Assembly: GCF_022179305.1 (NCBI RefSeq)
Contig: NZ_BPQP01000020.1
Span: 1 to 64,000, forward strand
Length of the DNA: 64,000 nucleotides
Reading direction: 5' to 3'
From: Methylobacterium iners
GTDB lineage: Bacteria > Pseudomonadota > Alphaproteobacteria > Rhizobiales > Beijerinckiaceae
Shown here in pieces: positions 7,647 to 17,143 of this stretch. The number at the start of each line of letters is the position of its first letter. The first letter of the stretch is position 1. Under the pieces are notes generated by a model. It searched no databases. It was not told the DNA's origin and was given only the letters and a program-made list of their open reading frames with translations. Position numbers and translations under genes: made by a program.

Positions 7647-9779
7647 CTACCCCGCCAACCCCACCTCCACGAGGTTGTCGCTGAAGGTCGGCGAGTGGCC
7701 CATGCCGCCATAGGCGGAGGAGGAGATCACGTTCACCGCGCCGTCGCGGTTGAGCGCGTGCCAGTAGCCCAGCGAGGCGACCACCATGCCGGGCGGCACG
7801 TCCTCGGTCACGCTCGCCTGGCCGTGGAAGGTGCCTCGGTCGTTGTAGACCCGCACCAGCGCGCCCTCGGTGATCGCGCGGCCCGAGGCATCGGCCGGAT
7901 TGATCAGGATCGCCTGCTCGCCCTGGATGCGGATCTTGCGGGGCTCGTTGGCGTATTGCGAGTTCAGGAAGCCGTGGCTCTTGGGCGAGACGATGTTGAG
8001 CGGGAAGCGGGCGGCCTGGGCCGGATTGGTCTCCGGGCGTTCTCGCGCCGGCACGTAGCCGGGCAGCGGGTCGAGGGGCTCGCCGCCCTGCTTGGCCTCG
8101 TACATCTGCCGGAAGGGCGGCGCGACGAAGTTGCCGCCGTCGATCGCGGCCTGTGAGAAGAACTCGCACTTGCCGGACGGCGTGGGGAAGTTGCCCTCGG
8201 CATGCGGCGTGCGGGTCTCGGGGTCGCCGATATTCAGGCGGTAATAGCCGTGCTGCCGGAAGTGGCTCATGTCGATGCCGCCGAGCTTCGGCGAATCCCA
8301 GTCGAGGTACCACTCGATCAGCTCGGCCTCGCTCATGGAGAATTGCGGATCGGTGAAGCCGAAGGTCTTGGCCAGGCGCCGGAAGAGCTCCGCGTTCGAC
8401 ACCGTTTCGCCGGGCGGCTCGATCGCCTTCTCGTTGAGGGTGAAGAAGAAATGCCCCCACGAGAACATCATGTCGTCGTGCTCGGCCGCCATGGTCGCGG
8501 GAAGCAGGATGTCGGCGTAGCGGGCGGTGTCCGTGACGAAGTGCTCGCTCACCACCGTGAACAGGTCCTCGCGCGCCAGGCCCCGCTTGATGCTCGCCGT
8601 CTCGGCCGAGTTCGACACGGGGTTGGCGTTGTAGACCATCAGGGCGTGGATGCCGGGGTTGAGATCGGTCTCGCCGTTGAGCACCGCGCCGAGCTGCAGC
8701 ACGTTGACGGCCCGCGTCCCCTCCGGGATCCAGTCCGGGCGGCAGACCCGGTCCCAATGCACCGGGAATTCCCAGAGCGGCATCTGGTAGATGCCGCCGC
8801 CGGGGTCCTTCCACGAGCCGGTGAGAGCCGGCAGCGAGAAGATCGCGCGCAAGGCCTGGGCACCACCCGCGCTGCGCTCCACGGCGACGCCGGGCCGGAT
8901 CGCGGCATTGCGGGTCGTCGCGTATTCGTGGGCCAGCATCCGGATGTCTTCCGCCGACACGCCGCAGATCTCCGCCGCGTATTCGGGCGTAAAGAGCTCG
9001 GCCCGCTCCTTCAGCGCGTCGAAACCGACCGTGTGGCGCTCGACGTAATCGGCATCGATCAGGTTGCCGTTGATGATGCAGTGGATCATCGCCATGGCCA
9101 GCGCACCGTCGGTGCCGGGCTTCGGCATCAGGTGCCAGTCGGCCTCCTTGGCGGTGCGCGAGCGGTAAGGATCGATCACCACCACCTTGGCGCCGTTGCG
9201 CTGCGCCTCCTTCACCACGTGCCAATGGTGGATGTTCGTGGAGATCGAGTTGCAACCCCAGATGATGATGTGCTTCGACTGCGCGAAGCTCATCGGGTCG
9301 GTGCCGTTAGTCGGCCCGACGGTGAGGAGCCAGGCCGTCGAGGAGCCCGAGCCGCAGAAGGTCTTCTCAGCGACGCTCGCCCCGAGCTTGTTGAAGAAGG
9401 CGTCGCCGACGGTGAGCCCCTGCACCACGCCCTCGTTGCCGAGGTAGTTGTAGGGCAGGATCGCCTCCCGACCGTGGGTCTCGATCACTTTCGTGAACCG
9501 GCTATGGATCTCGGAGAGCGCCTCCTCCCAGGAGATGCGGGTGAACTGGCCGGAGCCCTTCGGGCCGGTGCGGCGCATCGGGTAGAGGACGCGGTCCGGA
9601 TTGTAGTGATGCGCCTCGAAATCCTTGACCTTCACGCAGAGCGCGCCGCGGGTCATCGGATGATCGGGATTGCCGCGCACCCCCGTCAGGCGACCATTCT
9701 CGACGCTGTAGATCATCGCACAGGTGTCGGGGCAGTCGTGCGGGCAGGCCCCGAGCTTTGTCGTGGCGGTGTCGAGCAT
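7647..9779 (-). CDS. Molybdopterin-dependent oxidoreductase, [4Fe-4S]-containing
   Basis: ATG 9779 is preceded by GGAG at good spacing and is preferred over an upstream TTG. The 710-residue protein belongs to the DMSO-reductase superfamily. An N-terminal Cys cluster (Cys12, Cys16, Cys20, Cys48; C-x3-C-x3-C-x27-C) would hold a [4Fe-4S] centre. Molybdopterin-binding domains follow, and the C-terminal molydopterin dinucleotide-binding barrel includes N-P-A-D-A near the end. Around residue 142 the sequence F-C-G-S-G-S-S lies where the metal ligand is expected. No signal peptide is evident, and no electron-transfer or membrane subunit is adjacent. A formate dehydrogenase-like role is possible in a methylotroph, but the substrate cannot be assigned. 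Confidence 0.85.
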   Translation of the reverse strand: MLDTATTKLGACPHDCPDTCAMIYSVENGRLTGVRGNPDHPMTRGALCVKVKDFEAHHYNPDRVLYPMRRTGPKGSGQFTRISWEEALSEIHSRFTKVIETHGREAILPYNYLGNEGVVQGLTVGDAFFNKLGASVAEKTFCGSGSSTAWLLTVGPTNGTDPMSFAQSKHIIIWGCNSISTNIHHWHVVKEAQRNGAKVVVIDPYRSRTAKEADWHLMPKPGTDGALAMAMIHCIINGNLIDADYVERHTVGFDALKERAELFTPEYAAEICGVSAEDIRMLAHEYATTRNAAIRPGVAVERSAGGAQALRAIFSLPALTGSWKDPGGGIYQMPLWEFPVHWDRVCRPDWIPEGTRAVNVLQLGAVLNGETDLNPGIHALMVYNANPVSNSAETASIKRGLAREDLFTVVSEHFVTDTARYADILLPATMAAEHDDMMFSWGHFFFTLNEKAIEPPGETVSNAELFRRLAKTFGFTDPQFSMSEAELIEWYLDWDSPKLGGIDMSHFRQHGYYRLNIGDPETRTPHAEGNFPTPSGKCEFFSQAAIDGGNFVAPPFRQMYEAKQGGEPLDPLPGYVPARERPETNPAQAARFPLNIVSPKSHGFLNSQYANEPRKIRIQGEQAILINPADASGRAITEGALVRVYNDRGTFHGQASVTEDVPPGMVVASLGYWHALNRDGAVNVISSSAYGGMGHSPTFSDNLVEVGLAG

Positions 9780-9808
9780 GGCGTGAGGCTCCGGCAATTT
9801 GATGCAGG

Positions 9809-9837
9809 AGTTTTCCGCTCGGCCACGGCCAAGTCAA
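9809..9837 (-). promoter_or_regulatory. Candidate sigma70-type promoter for the molybdopterin oxidoreductase
   Basis: On the minus strand TTGACT (9832-9837) is followed after 17 bp by AAAACT (9809-9814), with an AT-rich stretch just upstream. It lies in the 77-bp gap between rsmD and the oxidoreductase, suggesting the latter can be transcribed separately from rluB-rsmD. The -10 match is moderate. Confidence 0.45.
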
Positions 9838-9856
9838 TTAAATTTCTGGAATCGGT

Positions 9857-10420
9857 TCAATCTGCGGGCGTGAACCGGGCGAGCACCACGGCCGTCTCGC
9901 CGTAATCCCGACGCTCCCGGCTGACGAAGGCGCTCGGCAAGGCGAGGCTTGCGCCGGCCGCCTCCTCCACCACCACCAGGGCGCCGGGCTCCAGCCAGCC
10001 GCCCTCGGCCGCGGCAGCGAGGGCGGCCGGGGCGAGATCGCGGCCGTAGGGCGGGTCGCAGAAGACGAGGGAGAAGCGCCCGCTGGTGCCGGCGGGTCCG
10101 AGCCGGGTGGCGTCTCGCCGGAACAGGCGGGTGACGCCCTCGCAGCCCAGCGCCTCGATGTTCTGGCGGATCAGGCCTCGCGCCTCGGCGCCCTCGTCGA
10201 CGAGGAGGGCGTAGGCCGCGCCTCTGGACAGCGCCTCGAAGCTCAGGGCGCCCGTGCCGGCGAAGAGGTCGAGCACCCGCGCGTCTGAGACCGCGTCGTC
10301 GTAGGCATGGGCGAGAACGTTGAACAGCGCCTCGCGCAGGCGGTCGGAGGTCGGGCGGATCGCGTCGGTCTTCGGGGTGGCGAGGCGGCGGCCGCGGAAG
10401 GCGCCACCGACGATCCTCAC
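9857..10420 (-). CDS. rsmD: 16S rRNA (guanine(966)-N(2))-methyltransferase RsmD
   Basis: The 187-residue protein begins M-R-I-V-G-G-x-F-R-G-R-R-L, the RsmD hallmark, and continues with R-P-T-S-D-R-x-R-E-A-L-F-N. It has the Rossmann SAM motif D-L-F-A-G-T-G-A-L (about residues 51-59) and the catalytic D-P-P-Y-G tetrad region near residue 126. It methylates G966 of 16S rRNA during 30S assembly. It starts with GTG at 10420, overlapping the stop of the upstream pseudouridine synthase gene by four bases, so the two are translationally coupled. Confidence 0.95.
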   Translation of the reverse strand: MRIVGGAFRGRRLATPKTDAIRPTSDRLREALFNVLAHAYDDAVSDARVLDLFAGTGALSFEALSRGAAYALLVDEGAEARGLIRQNIEALGCEGVTRLFRRDATRLGPAGTSGRFSLVFCDPPYGRDLAPAALAAAAEGGWLEPGALVVVEEAAGASLALPSAFVSRERRDYGETAVVLARFTPAD

Positions 10421-12435
10421 CGCTTCCCGCCGCGCGGCGGTCGCCCGCCGGCGGGCCGGGCACCCGCGCCGCCGGGGCGGCCACCCGGCTTTCCGCCGAA
10501 GCCGCCCGGCTTGGCTCCAAATCCGCCGGGCTTGCCGCCGCCCTTGAAGCCGCCGCGCTCCGGCCGGCCGGACTCGGTCCGTCCGCTGCCAGGCCGTTCG
10601 CCAGCCGGCTTCCCGCCGGCCTTGAATCCGCGCGCCGCGCCGCCCGGACGATCGCCGCGAGGGCCGCCCGCTGGCTTGTCGCCGCGGCCGCGAGCGCCTG
10701 CCTCGTCCCGGCCCGGGGGCTTGAACGAGCGCGGGCGCTCAGCTTCATCGCGGGGAGGACGCCGCTCGGGGGCGCCGGCCCGGTCCGGACGGAAGCTGCC
10801 GGTGGGCGGCTCCTCGCGGCGGGGCGGGCGCTGGCCCTGCTCGCGACGCGGCGGTCTCGCCTCGTCCTCGCCGCGACGGGGCGGCCGGGCGTCACGGACG
10901 TCGCTGCGTACGGGACGCGGCTCGGGCCTCGCACGCACGGGACGCTCGTCGGCGGCCGGGGCACCGCGCGCGGCGCGGTCGCGGCGATGGGGTTCGGGCG
11001 CCGGACCCTCCGGGCTCGCCTTGAGGCGCTCGACGACGACGCGGCGCTCGCCGGTCTTGATGGCACCGACGCGCTCGCGGCCGCGGGCGGCGGCGGCCTC
11101 GCGCTCGGCCCTCGGATCGGCGCCGCGGCGCGGCACCTTCACGGCGCGGGGACCATCGGGAACGGCGTCGTCGGCGCGCCAGACGGAGCGCCGCGGCCCC
11201 GCGCCCGTGCCGCCCGTGGGCACGCGGGCCGGTGCCGCGGGACGCTGCATCGGGCGGTCGCCGCGATGGGAGGGGCGATCGGCGGGCGCTCGGGCGGGCC
11301 GGGCGTCGCCGGCTTCCCGGGTGCGGGCCGCCGCGGCGCTGCGCGCGGGCTGCTTGGCCTGCTGGCCGGCGGGCGTCTTCGGCGAGCCGAAGGGCGCGAT
11401 GGGCTCGCGCACGGGGCTCGCGAAATCGACGCCGGCCTGCTCCGCGAGCGCCGGCCCGAGTTGCTCCTTGAGCACCTTGGTGCGGACCTCCTCGACGAGC
11501 CCGGGCTCGAGGTCGCCGAGCTGGAAGGGGCCGAAGGAGAGCCGGATCAGCCGGTTCACGGCCAACCCCAGATGTTCGAGGATGCGCTTGACCTCGCGGT
11601 TCTTGCCCTCGCGCAGGCCGAGCGTCAGCCAGAGATTGTCGCCGGAGGCGCGGTCGAGCACGGCCTCGACCGGCCCATAATCCATGCCGTCGATGGTGAC
11701 GCCCTTGCGCAGTCGGTCGAGCTCGGCCTGGTTCGTGTCGCCGTGCGCCCGCACCCGGTAGCGGCGCAGCCAGCCCGTATCGGGATGGGCGATCACTTTG
11801 GCGAGCCCACCGTCATTGGTGAGAAGGAGCAGCCCTTCCGTGTTGATGTCGAGCCGGCCGATCGCGACGACGCGGGGCAGGTCCTCGGGCAGGGCCTCGA
11901 ACACGGTCTGGCGCCCCTCCGGGTCGCGGGCCGTGGTGACGAGGCCGCGCGGCTTGTGGAAGATCCAGAGCCGGGTGCGCTCGCGGGCGGGCAGGGGTTC
12001 GCCGTCGACCGTGATCGCATCCGCGTCCGTGACGTTGATGGCGGGCGAGGTCAGGACCTTTCCGTTCAGCGTCACCCGTCCCTCGGCGATCATGGCCTCG
12101 GCATCGCGGCGCGAGGCGATGCCGGCCCGGGCGATCGCCTTGGCGATGCGGTCGCCCTCGGGCGTTTCGGCATCGCCCTTCGGCGCCTCGGCCGCGGCCG
12201 GTGCCGGTTTCCGGCGCAAGGGGGCATCGCCGCCGCGCGCGGCCGGGCTTCTGGCCGACGAGGCTCGGTCGGGCGGCGCTCGGCGGGGCTTCGCCGTCTC
12301 GGCCGGATCGTTCCCGGGCACGCCGGCATCGGTGGCCGGGGCCCAGGGCGCGGCTTCCGGTCCGGCTTGAGGAGATACCGTCTCCGCGGGCGTGTCCTCG
12401 GACCCGCCCGTCGTCTCGTCGCTGTTGTCGCTCAT
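10417..12435 (-). CDS. RluB/RsuA-family 23S rRNA pseudouridine synthase with long low-complexity tail
   Basis: The 672-residue protein has three parts. An acidic, Pro/Ala-rich head runs to about residue 92. A standard S4 domain (about 93-150) and RsuA/RluB catalytic domain (about 155-345) follow, with G-R-L-D-I-N-T-E-G-L-L-L at 193-204 and catalytic Asp196. The last part is about 320 residues made almost only of Arg, Pro, Gly, Ala, Glu and Lys, ending in repeated K-P-G-G-F-G units. RluB-type enzymes isomerise a uridine in 23S rRNA. The basic tail probably binds RNA; tails occur in other alphaproteobacteria, but this one is longer than the catalytic core. It forms an operon with rsmD (4-bp overlap). 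Confidence 0.9.
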   Translation of the reverse strand: MSDNSDETTGGSEDTPAETVSPQAGPEAAPWAPATDAGVPGNDPAETAKPRRAPPDRASSARSPAARGGDAPLRRKPAPAAAEAPKGDAETPEGDRIAKAIARAGIASRRDAEAMIAEGRVTLNGKVLTSPAINVTDADAITVDGEPLPARERTRLWIFHKPRGLVTTARDPEGRQTVFEALPEDLPRVVAIGRLDINTEGLLLLTNDGGLAKVIAHPDTGWLRRYRVRAHGDTNQAELDRLRKGVTIDGMDYGPVEAVLDRASGDNLWLTLGLREGKNREVKRILEHLGLAVNRLIRLSFGPFQLGDLEPGLVEEVRTKVLKEQLGPALAEQAGVDFASPVREPIAPFGSPKTPAGQQAKQPARSAAAARTREAGDARPARAPADRPSHRGDRPMQRPAAPARVPTGGTGAGPRRSVWRADDAVPDGPRAVKVPRRGADPRAEREAAAARGRERVGAIKTGERRVVVERLKASPEGPAPEPHRRDRAARGAPAADERPVRARPEPRPVRSDVRDARPPRRGEDEARPPRREQGQRPPRREEPPTGSFRPDRAGAPERRPPRDEAERPRSFKPPGRDEAGARGRGDKPAGGPRGDRPGGAARGFKAGGKPAGERPGSGRTESGRPERGGFKGGGKPGGFGAKPGGFGGKPGGRPGGAGARPAGGRPPRGGKR

Positions 12436-12670
12436 GCCTGCCCCATAACAGAGCGGGTCGGCCGTTGCGAGGTGCGGAGCCGCGCCACCGGTTCCGAAGC
12501 GACCGGGATCAAGCCACAGGGCGGCGCGCTCACGGGCATTTCAACCGCAGGCGAGGAACCATCAACCTCTGGTGCTGTTGGCAATCCGGTCGGCACAGAG
12601 CTTAGCCTTTCGAGGAGGCGCGATGCCGGTGTTCTTCATGCATCGCTGAACCTTGAGGGCCGGTCGGAGG

Positions 12671-13972
12671 ATGAACGCGCTGGAGGTTTCCGGTGCGAGG
12701 ACGCGCGCGCCCTCCCGACGCTCCCTGCGCGGCCTCGACGCGCTCAACTTCTTCCTCGCCGACGTCCGCGACGGCCTCGGACCCTATCTGGCGATCTACC
12801 TCATCGCGGTGCGCGGGCCCGAACAGGGCTGGAACGAGGCGACCACGGGCCTGATCATGACCATCGCCGGCATCGCCGGCCTGATCGCGCAGACGCCGGC
12901 CGGCGCCCTGATCGACCGGACGCATCGCAAGCGGGCCGCCGTCATCGCGGGCGCGCTTGCCGTGACGGGAAGCTGCCTCCTCCTGCCCTTCGTCTCGAAC
13001 TTCTACGTGGTGGCCGCCACCCAGTCGCTCGCTGGCATCGCGGGCGCCGTGTTCCCGCCGGCGCTCGCTGCGATCACGCTGGGCGTGGTCGGCCCCAAGC
13101 TGTTCGCCAAGCGGATCGGCCGCAACGAGGGCTTCAACCACGCCGGCAACGCGGTCTCGGCGGCGATCGCCGGCGCGACGGCCTACGTCTTCGGGCCCGT
13201 CGTCATGTTCTGGCTGAGGGCGGCGCTCGCCGCGCTCAGCATCGGCGCGATGCTGATGGTGCCGGCCGACGCCATCGACGACGACCTCGCCCGCGGCCTC
13301 GACGACGGGGCCGAGGACAAGGACGAGCAGCCCTCCGGCCTCTCGGCCCTCCTGCAGAACCGCGACCTGATGCTGTTCGCGCTGCTGGCGGCGATCTTCC
13401 ACCTCTCCAACGCCGCCATGCTGACCTCGGTGGGCCAGCTCCTGACCAAGCTCGCCGGCAAGGAGAGCGCCACCTCGCTGATCGCGGTCTGCATCGTGGC
13501 CGCGCAGCTCGTCATGGTGCCGGTGGCGATCTTCGTCGGCGCCAAGGCCGATGCCATCGGCCGCAAGCCGATCTTCCTCGCGGCCTTCGGGGTGCTGACG
13601 GTCCGCGGGCTGCTCTACACCCTCTCCGACAATCCCCTCTGGCTGGTCGGGGTGCAGCTCCTCGACGGGGTCGGCGCCGGCATCTACGGCGCGCTGTTCC
13701 CGATCGTGGTGGCCGACCTCACCCGGGGCACCGGCCGCTTCAACGTCTTGCAAGGGGCGGTGGCGACGGCGCAGGGGCTCGGGGCCTCGTTCTCGGCGAC
13801 CTTGGCCGGTCTGATCATCGTCGCATCGGGCTATGCGGCGGCCTTCCTGGTGCTCGCGGGCATCGCGGCAGCGGGCTTCGCGCTCTACCTCGTGGCGATG
13901 CCCGAGACCTCGCGCTACGCCTCCGCCGAGTCGCCGGCCGAGGGCGGCCCCAAACCCGTCGCGGCCGTCTGA
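12671..13972 (+). CDS. Major facilitator superfamily transporter
   Basis: The 433-residue protein has about 12 hydrophobic segments in two halves separated by a charged loop ([10 protein letters not shown] near residue 210). An MFS loop motif follows TM2 ([11 protein letters not shown], near residue 80), and a related G[10 protein letters not shown] motif lies in the second half. ATG 12671 was chosen, with GAGGG about 10 nt upstream; a TTG at 12653 is an alternative. The N-terminal [15 protein letters not shown] is characteristic of a subgroup of uncharacterised alphaproteobacterial MFS proteins. Substrate unknown. It is divergent from the pseudouridine synthase gene. Confidence 0.85.
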   Translation: MNALEVSGARTRAPSRRSLRGLDALNFFLADVRDGLGPYLAIYLIAVRGPEQGWNEATTGLIMTIAGIAGLIAQTPAGALIDRTHRKRAAVIAGALAVTGSCLLLPFVSNFYVVAATQSLAGIAGAVFPPALAAITLGVVGPKLFAKRIGRNEGFNHAGNAVSAAIAGATAYVFGPVVMFWLRAALAALSIGAMLMVPADAIDDDLARGLDDGAEDKDEQPSGLSALLQNRDLMLFALLAAIFHLSNAAMLTSVGQLLTKLAGKESATSLIAVCIVAAQLVMVPVAIFVGAKADAIGRKPIFLAAFGVLTVRGLLYTLSDNPLWLVGVQLLDGVGAGIYGALFPIVVADLTRGTGRFNVLQGAVATAQGLGASFSATLAGLIIVASGYAAAFLVLAGIAAAGFALYLVAMPETSRYASAESPAEGGPKPVAAV

Positions 13973-14417
13973 CCGGGTGCGAACGCCCGCTGCCGGCAGA
14001 TCGGGCGGCCGCGAGGGACTCTTGCCGCATGCCCTTCCTTTCGCCCGCGCTCGCAACTTGGATGATCGCCGGCCTGCCGTCTTCGGGCTGCTGGTCGCGT
14101 TCCCCTGCAACTCGGCGAACTACCCGCCTGATGCCGCCGAGCCCCATGCTGCTGCGGTAATTGGGCTTCATCCTTGCCACGCCCATCAAACTCGTTTATG
14201 CGCCGCCCCTCGCGTTCGCTCCGGCTGGGGGCTGAACGGACGGTGCCGCTCGCGGCACAGGGGTCTTTCCCGTCGTCCCGTGTCTCCGCCTTCGATCAAC
14301 CGCTCGGGCCCTCAAACGGCTCGAAGGGCTTGGCGCCGGGCGAGATGCGTTGAACCGGCCCGACGTTTTCCCAGCACATCCGTGCCGTCGAGCCCCTTTG
14401 GACAGGAAGGGCCCGAA
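13973..14417 (+). other. Non-coding gap upstream of rpsF
   Basis: No convincing gene was seen in this 445-bp stretch; the open frames lack family similarity. It should hold the promoter of the ribosomal protein operon. A weak candidate is TTGCCA (14174-14179) and TTATGC (14196-14201) with 16-bp spacing, which would leave a leader of about 210 nt. AAGGAAGG-like sequence at 14404-14410 is the rpsF ribosome binding site. Confidence 0.4.
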
Positions 14418-14867
14418 ATGCCTCTCTACGAACACGTCTTCCTGGCGCGCCAGGACGTGACGGCCCAGCAGGTCGAGACCATGGTCGAGACCTACAAGGG
14501 CGTCATCGAGCAGAACGGCGGCAAGGTCGAGAAGATCGAGATGTGGGGCGTGAAGTCCCTCGCCTACCGCATCAAGAAGAACCGCAAGGCCCATTTCACG
14601 CTGCTGAACATCGACGCCCCCCCGGCGGCGCTGAGCGAGATGGAGCGCCAGATGCAGATTTCCGAGGACGTGCTGCGCTTCATGACCGTCCGCGTGGAGG
14701 CGCTCGAGTCCGAGCCGTCCGCGATGATGCAGAAGCGCGACCGCGACGATCGCAAGGATCGTGAGCGTGGCCGTCGCCGTGACGAGGACGGCTTCGGCGG
14801 TGGTGGATTCGGCGGCGACCGCGACCGGGGTGACCGGCCCGAGCGCAGCTTCGGCGGGGAGGCTTAA
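14418..14867 (+). CDS. rpsF: 30S ribosomal protein S6
   Basis: The frame is open far upstream, but ATG 14418, with AGGAAGG 7 nt before it, starts the S6 sequence [11 protein letters not shown]. The ferredoxin-like core spans residues 1-95, including E[13 protein letters not shown] and a conserved F-M-T-V-R-V. A charged tail of about 50 residues (Arg/Asp-rich, then Gly/Phe-rich) follows, making it longer (149 residues) than the E. coli protein, as is usual in this order. S6 binds S18 on the 30S platform, and rpsR follows 3 bp downstream. Confidence 0.97.
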   Translation: MPLYEHVFLARQDVTAQQVETMVETYKGVIEQNGGKVEKIEMWGVKSLAYRIKKNRKAHFTLLNIDAPPAALSEMERQMQISEDVLRFMTVRVEALESEPSAMMQKRDRDDRKDRERGRRRDEDGFGGGGFGGDRDRGDRPERSFGGEA

Positions 14868-14870
14868 ACC

Positions 14871-15158
14871 ATGGCATTCGGTGCTGGACCTGGTGCGCCC
14901 GCCGCTGGCGGAGCCGGTGGTGGCGCGGGCGGCGGTCGCCGTCCCTTCTTCCGCCGTCGCAAGACCTGCCCGTTCTCGGGCGCGAACGCGCCCAAGATCG
15001 ACTACAAGGACGTCAAGCTGCTCTCCCGCTACGTCTCGGAGCGCGGCAAGATCGTGCCCTCGCGGATCACGGCGGTCTCGGCCAAGAAGCAGCGCGAGCT
15101 CGCCCAGGCGATCAAGCGCGCCCGCTTCCTCGGCTTCCTGCCCTACGTTATCAAGTAG
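14871..15158 (+). CDS. rpsR: 30S ribosomal protein S18
   Basis: The 95-residue protein has an Ala/Gly-rich N-terminal extension of about 22 residues before the S18 core ([13 protein letters not shown]), with L-L[16 protein letters not shown] and the final K-R-A-R-x-L-x-x-L-P-Y. It forms a heterodimer with S6 on the 30S subunit. It is coupled to rpsF and followed by a palindromic repeat element rather than directly by the next gene. Confidence 0.97.
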   Translation: MAFGAGPGAPAAGGAGGGAGGGRRPFFRRRKTCPFSGANAPKIDYKDVKLLSRYVSERGKIVPSRITAVSAKKQRELAQAIKRARFLGFLPYVIK

Positions 15159-15170
15159 GCCCGGTCGCTT

Positions 15171-15287
15171 GTCATTCCGGGGCTCGCTGCAGAGCGAGAA
15201 CCCGGAATCTAGAACCGCCGGCAGCCCTCTAGCTTGCCCCGTCAGCGGTTATGGATCCCGGGTTCTGCTCCGCAGCCCCGGGATGAC
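15171..15287. repeat. Palindromic intergenic repeat element, copy 1
   Basis: The element begins GTCATTCCGGGGCT and ends with the near-complement AGCCCCGGGATGAC. Inner arms (GAGAACCCGG and CCGGGTTCT) extend the stem to about 35 bp, around a centre that holds AGAACCGCCG and CAGCGGTTATGG. A related element at 61068-61179 has the same outer arms, and its central part matches in inverted orientation. It lies between rpsR and the DUF2232 gene, inside what is otherwise one operon. Confidence 0.75.
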
Positions 15288-15397
15288 GAAGTGGCTTATG
15301 ACAGGCGTACCGGCCGCTGATGTGGCCGGGAGTCGTTGGGGCGCGCTTCCGCGCCTCTAACCCTGATCCTCACGGGGACAGCGGGACAGCGGGATCG

Positions 15398-16420
15398 ATG
15401 ACACAGTATCTTGCCATCGGCATCGGCGCGGGCCTCGTCTCGGCACTCCTGTTCGGGGTGCTTCTGAAGGCGACAGCGCTCGCCATCGTGCTCTACCTGC
15501 TGGCGCCGCTGCCCATCCTCATCGTCGGCCTCGGCTGGAGCCACAGAGCCGGCCTCGTCGCGGCGGTGACGGGAGCCCTCGCCCTCTCCGTCGCGGTGAG
15601 CCCCTATCTCGGCCTCGGCTATCTCGCCTATCTCGCCCTGCCCGCCTGGTGGCTCGCCTACCTCGCCCTGCTCGGGCGTCCGCGGGAAGACGGCGTGATG
15701 GAATGGTACCCGACCGGGCGCCTGCTCACCTGGACGGCGGCGACCGCCGCCCTCGCCTTCGTCGCGATCGCGGTGATCGCCTCGCCGAAATACGAGACCT
15801 TCGAGGGGCGCCTGCGCGGCATGACCCGCTCGCTGGTGGTGCTCCAGGGGCAGATGCGGGGCGGGACGCCCCCGGCACCTCAGACACAGCCCCCCGCGTC
15901 GGCGGAAGCGGGCGGCCAGACCGGGACGCCGCCCAGTGATCCCGCGCAGAACGCCACCGAGGCGCAGATCGAGGTCGCCAACGCCCTCGCGACCATCGCG
16001 CCGGGGCTCGCCGCGCAGGGCCTCGCCCTGCTCCTCACCTTCTATCTCTGGGCGGCCGCCCGCATCGTCCAGATCTCCGGCCGCCTTCCCCGCCCCTGGC
16101 CCGACATCCCCTCGACGGTGATGCCGCGCCGGGCGCTGGCCCTGTTCGGGCTCGCCTTCGTCCTCGCCCTGGTACCCGGATATCCCGGCATGCTCGGCAT
16201 CGCGCTCGCGGGCGCCATGAGCGCCGCCTTCGCCCTGCAGGGGCTCGCGGCCTTCCACGACCGCAGCCGCGGGCGCACCGCCCGGGGTGCGATGCTGTTC
16301 GGCCTCTACCTCATCCTGTTCGCGACCCAGGGCATCGCCCTCGTCGCGCTGATCGTCTTCGGCATCGCCGATTCCGCCCTCGACCGGCGACGTCCCAGGG
16401 ACGAGCCCGGCCGAACCTGA
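15398..16420 (+). CDS. DUF2232 family integral membrane protein
   Basis: ATG 15398 (M-T-Q-Y-L-A) was chosen; the frame is open upstream into the repeat element. The 340-residue protein has about eight hydrophobic segments: an N-terminal cluster of four to five, a Pro/Gln/Gly-rich soluble loop (about residues 155-195), and a C-terminal cluster. It matches the DUF2232 family found between rpsR and rplI in many Rhizobiales. The function is unknown; the position suggests co-expression with ribosomal proteins. It is separated from rplI by 61 bp. Confidence 0.8.
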   Translation: MTQYLAIGIGAGLVSALLFGVLLKATALAIVLYLLAPLPILIVGLGWSHRAGLVAAVTGALALSVAVSPYLGLGYLAYLALPAWWLAYLALLGRPREDGVMEWYPTGRLLTWTAATAALAFVAIAVIASPKYETFEGRLRGMTRSLVVLQGQMRGGTPPAPQTQPPASAEAGGQTGTPPSDPAQNATEAQIEVANALATIAPGLAAQGLALLLTFYLWAAARIVQISGRLPRPWPDIPSTVMPRRALALFGLAFVLALVPGYPGMLGIALAGAMSAAFALQGLAAFHDRSRGRTARGAMLFGLYLILFATQGIALVALIVFGIADSALDRRRPRDEPGRT

Positions 16421-16481
16421 GACACCCCGCCGCCCTCAGGGCAGCGGATTTCTTCGACCAAGAGAGAAAGAGGATAAACCC

Positions 16482-17048
16482 ATGGAAGTGATCCTGCTCG
16501 AGCGCGTGGCCAAGCTCGGCCAGATGGGCGAGACCGTGAACGTCAAGCCCGGCTACGCCCGCAACTACCTCCTCGCCCGCGGCAAGGCCCTGCGCGCGAC
16601 GGAAGGCAACAAGAAGCATTTCGAGGGGCAGCGCGCCCAGCTCGAGGCCCGCAACCTCGAGCGCAAGTCGGAGGCCTCGAGCGTCGCCGAGACGCTGGAG
16701 GGCAAGAGCTTCGTGCTGATCCGCCAGTCCGGCGAGACCGGCGTGCTCTACGGCTCCGTCTCGACCCGCGACCTCGCCGAGGTCGTCACCTCGGAGGGCT
16801 TCTCCGTCTCGCGCGACCAGTTCGCCCTGAACCAGCCCATCAAGACGCTGGGCCTGCACACGGTCCCCGTCGTCCTCCACCCCGAGGTCGAGGTCACGGT
16901 GACGGTCAACGTCGCCCGGAGCCCCGAGGAGGCCGAGCGCCAGGCCCGCGGCGAATCGACGACCGAGCGCGAGCAGTTCAACCTCGACGACCTCGGCCTC
17001 GAAGTCGGCGCGGCGCTGGCGGAAGCCGGCGAGGGCGACGACCGCTAA
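16482..17048 (+). CDS. rplI: 50S ribosomal protein L9
   Basis: The 188-residue protein starts [13 protein letters not shown] and contains the L9 signature G[14 protein letters not shown] (about residues 15-29). A long connecting helix and a C-terminal rRNA-binding domain follow. The C-terminal acidic extension (about 40 residues beyond the E. coli length) is usual for alphaproteobacteria. It is the last gene of the rpsF operon; a hairpin terminator lies about 95 bp downstream. Confidence 0.97.
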   Translation: MEVILLERVAKLGQMGETVNVKPGYARNYLLARGKALRATEGNKKHFEGQRAQLEARNLERKSEASSVAETLEGKSFVLIRQSGETGVLYGSVSTRDLAEVVTSEGFSVSRDQFALNQPIKTLGLHTVPVVLHPEVEVTVTVNVARSPEEAERQARGESTTEREQFNLDDLGLEVGAALAEAGEGDDR

Positions 17049-17143
17049 GGCCGCAATCTGGTGCATCCGCGCCCGAGAAACAGTGGATCACGGGGGAATG
17101 CGGCCCGAAAGGGTTGACTGGTTCCTCATCCGTTCCAGCATGG

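Noticed and set aside
6826-9255. An 809-codon open frame on the minus strand across mutL and the oxidoreductase
   Set aside because: It runs through two real genes in other frames and its translation is low complexity with no recognisable domain.
10987-14160. A 1057-codon plus-strand frame over the pseudouridine synthase and MFS genes
   Set aside because: It crosses two supported genes in other frames and has no known domain.
14210-14417. Possible S6:S18-binding leader motif before rpsF
   Set aside because: Such leaders are known in other bacteria, but no clear stem with a CCG bulge could be traced by eye here.
17113-17142. TTGACT as a -35 for a dnaB promoter
   Set aside because: The hexamer 17 bp downstream is AGCATG and the rplI terminator hairpin follows at once, so transcription from it would hit the hairpin.
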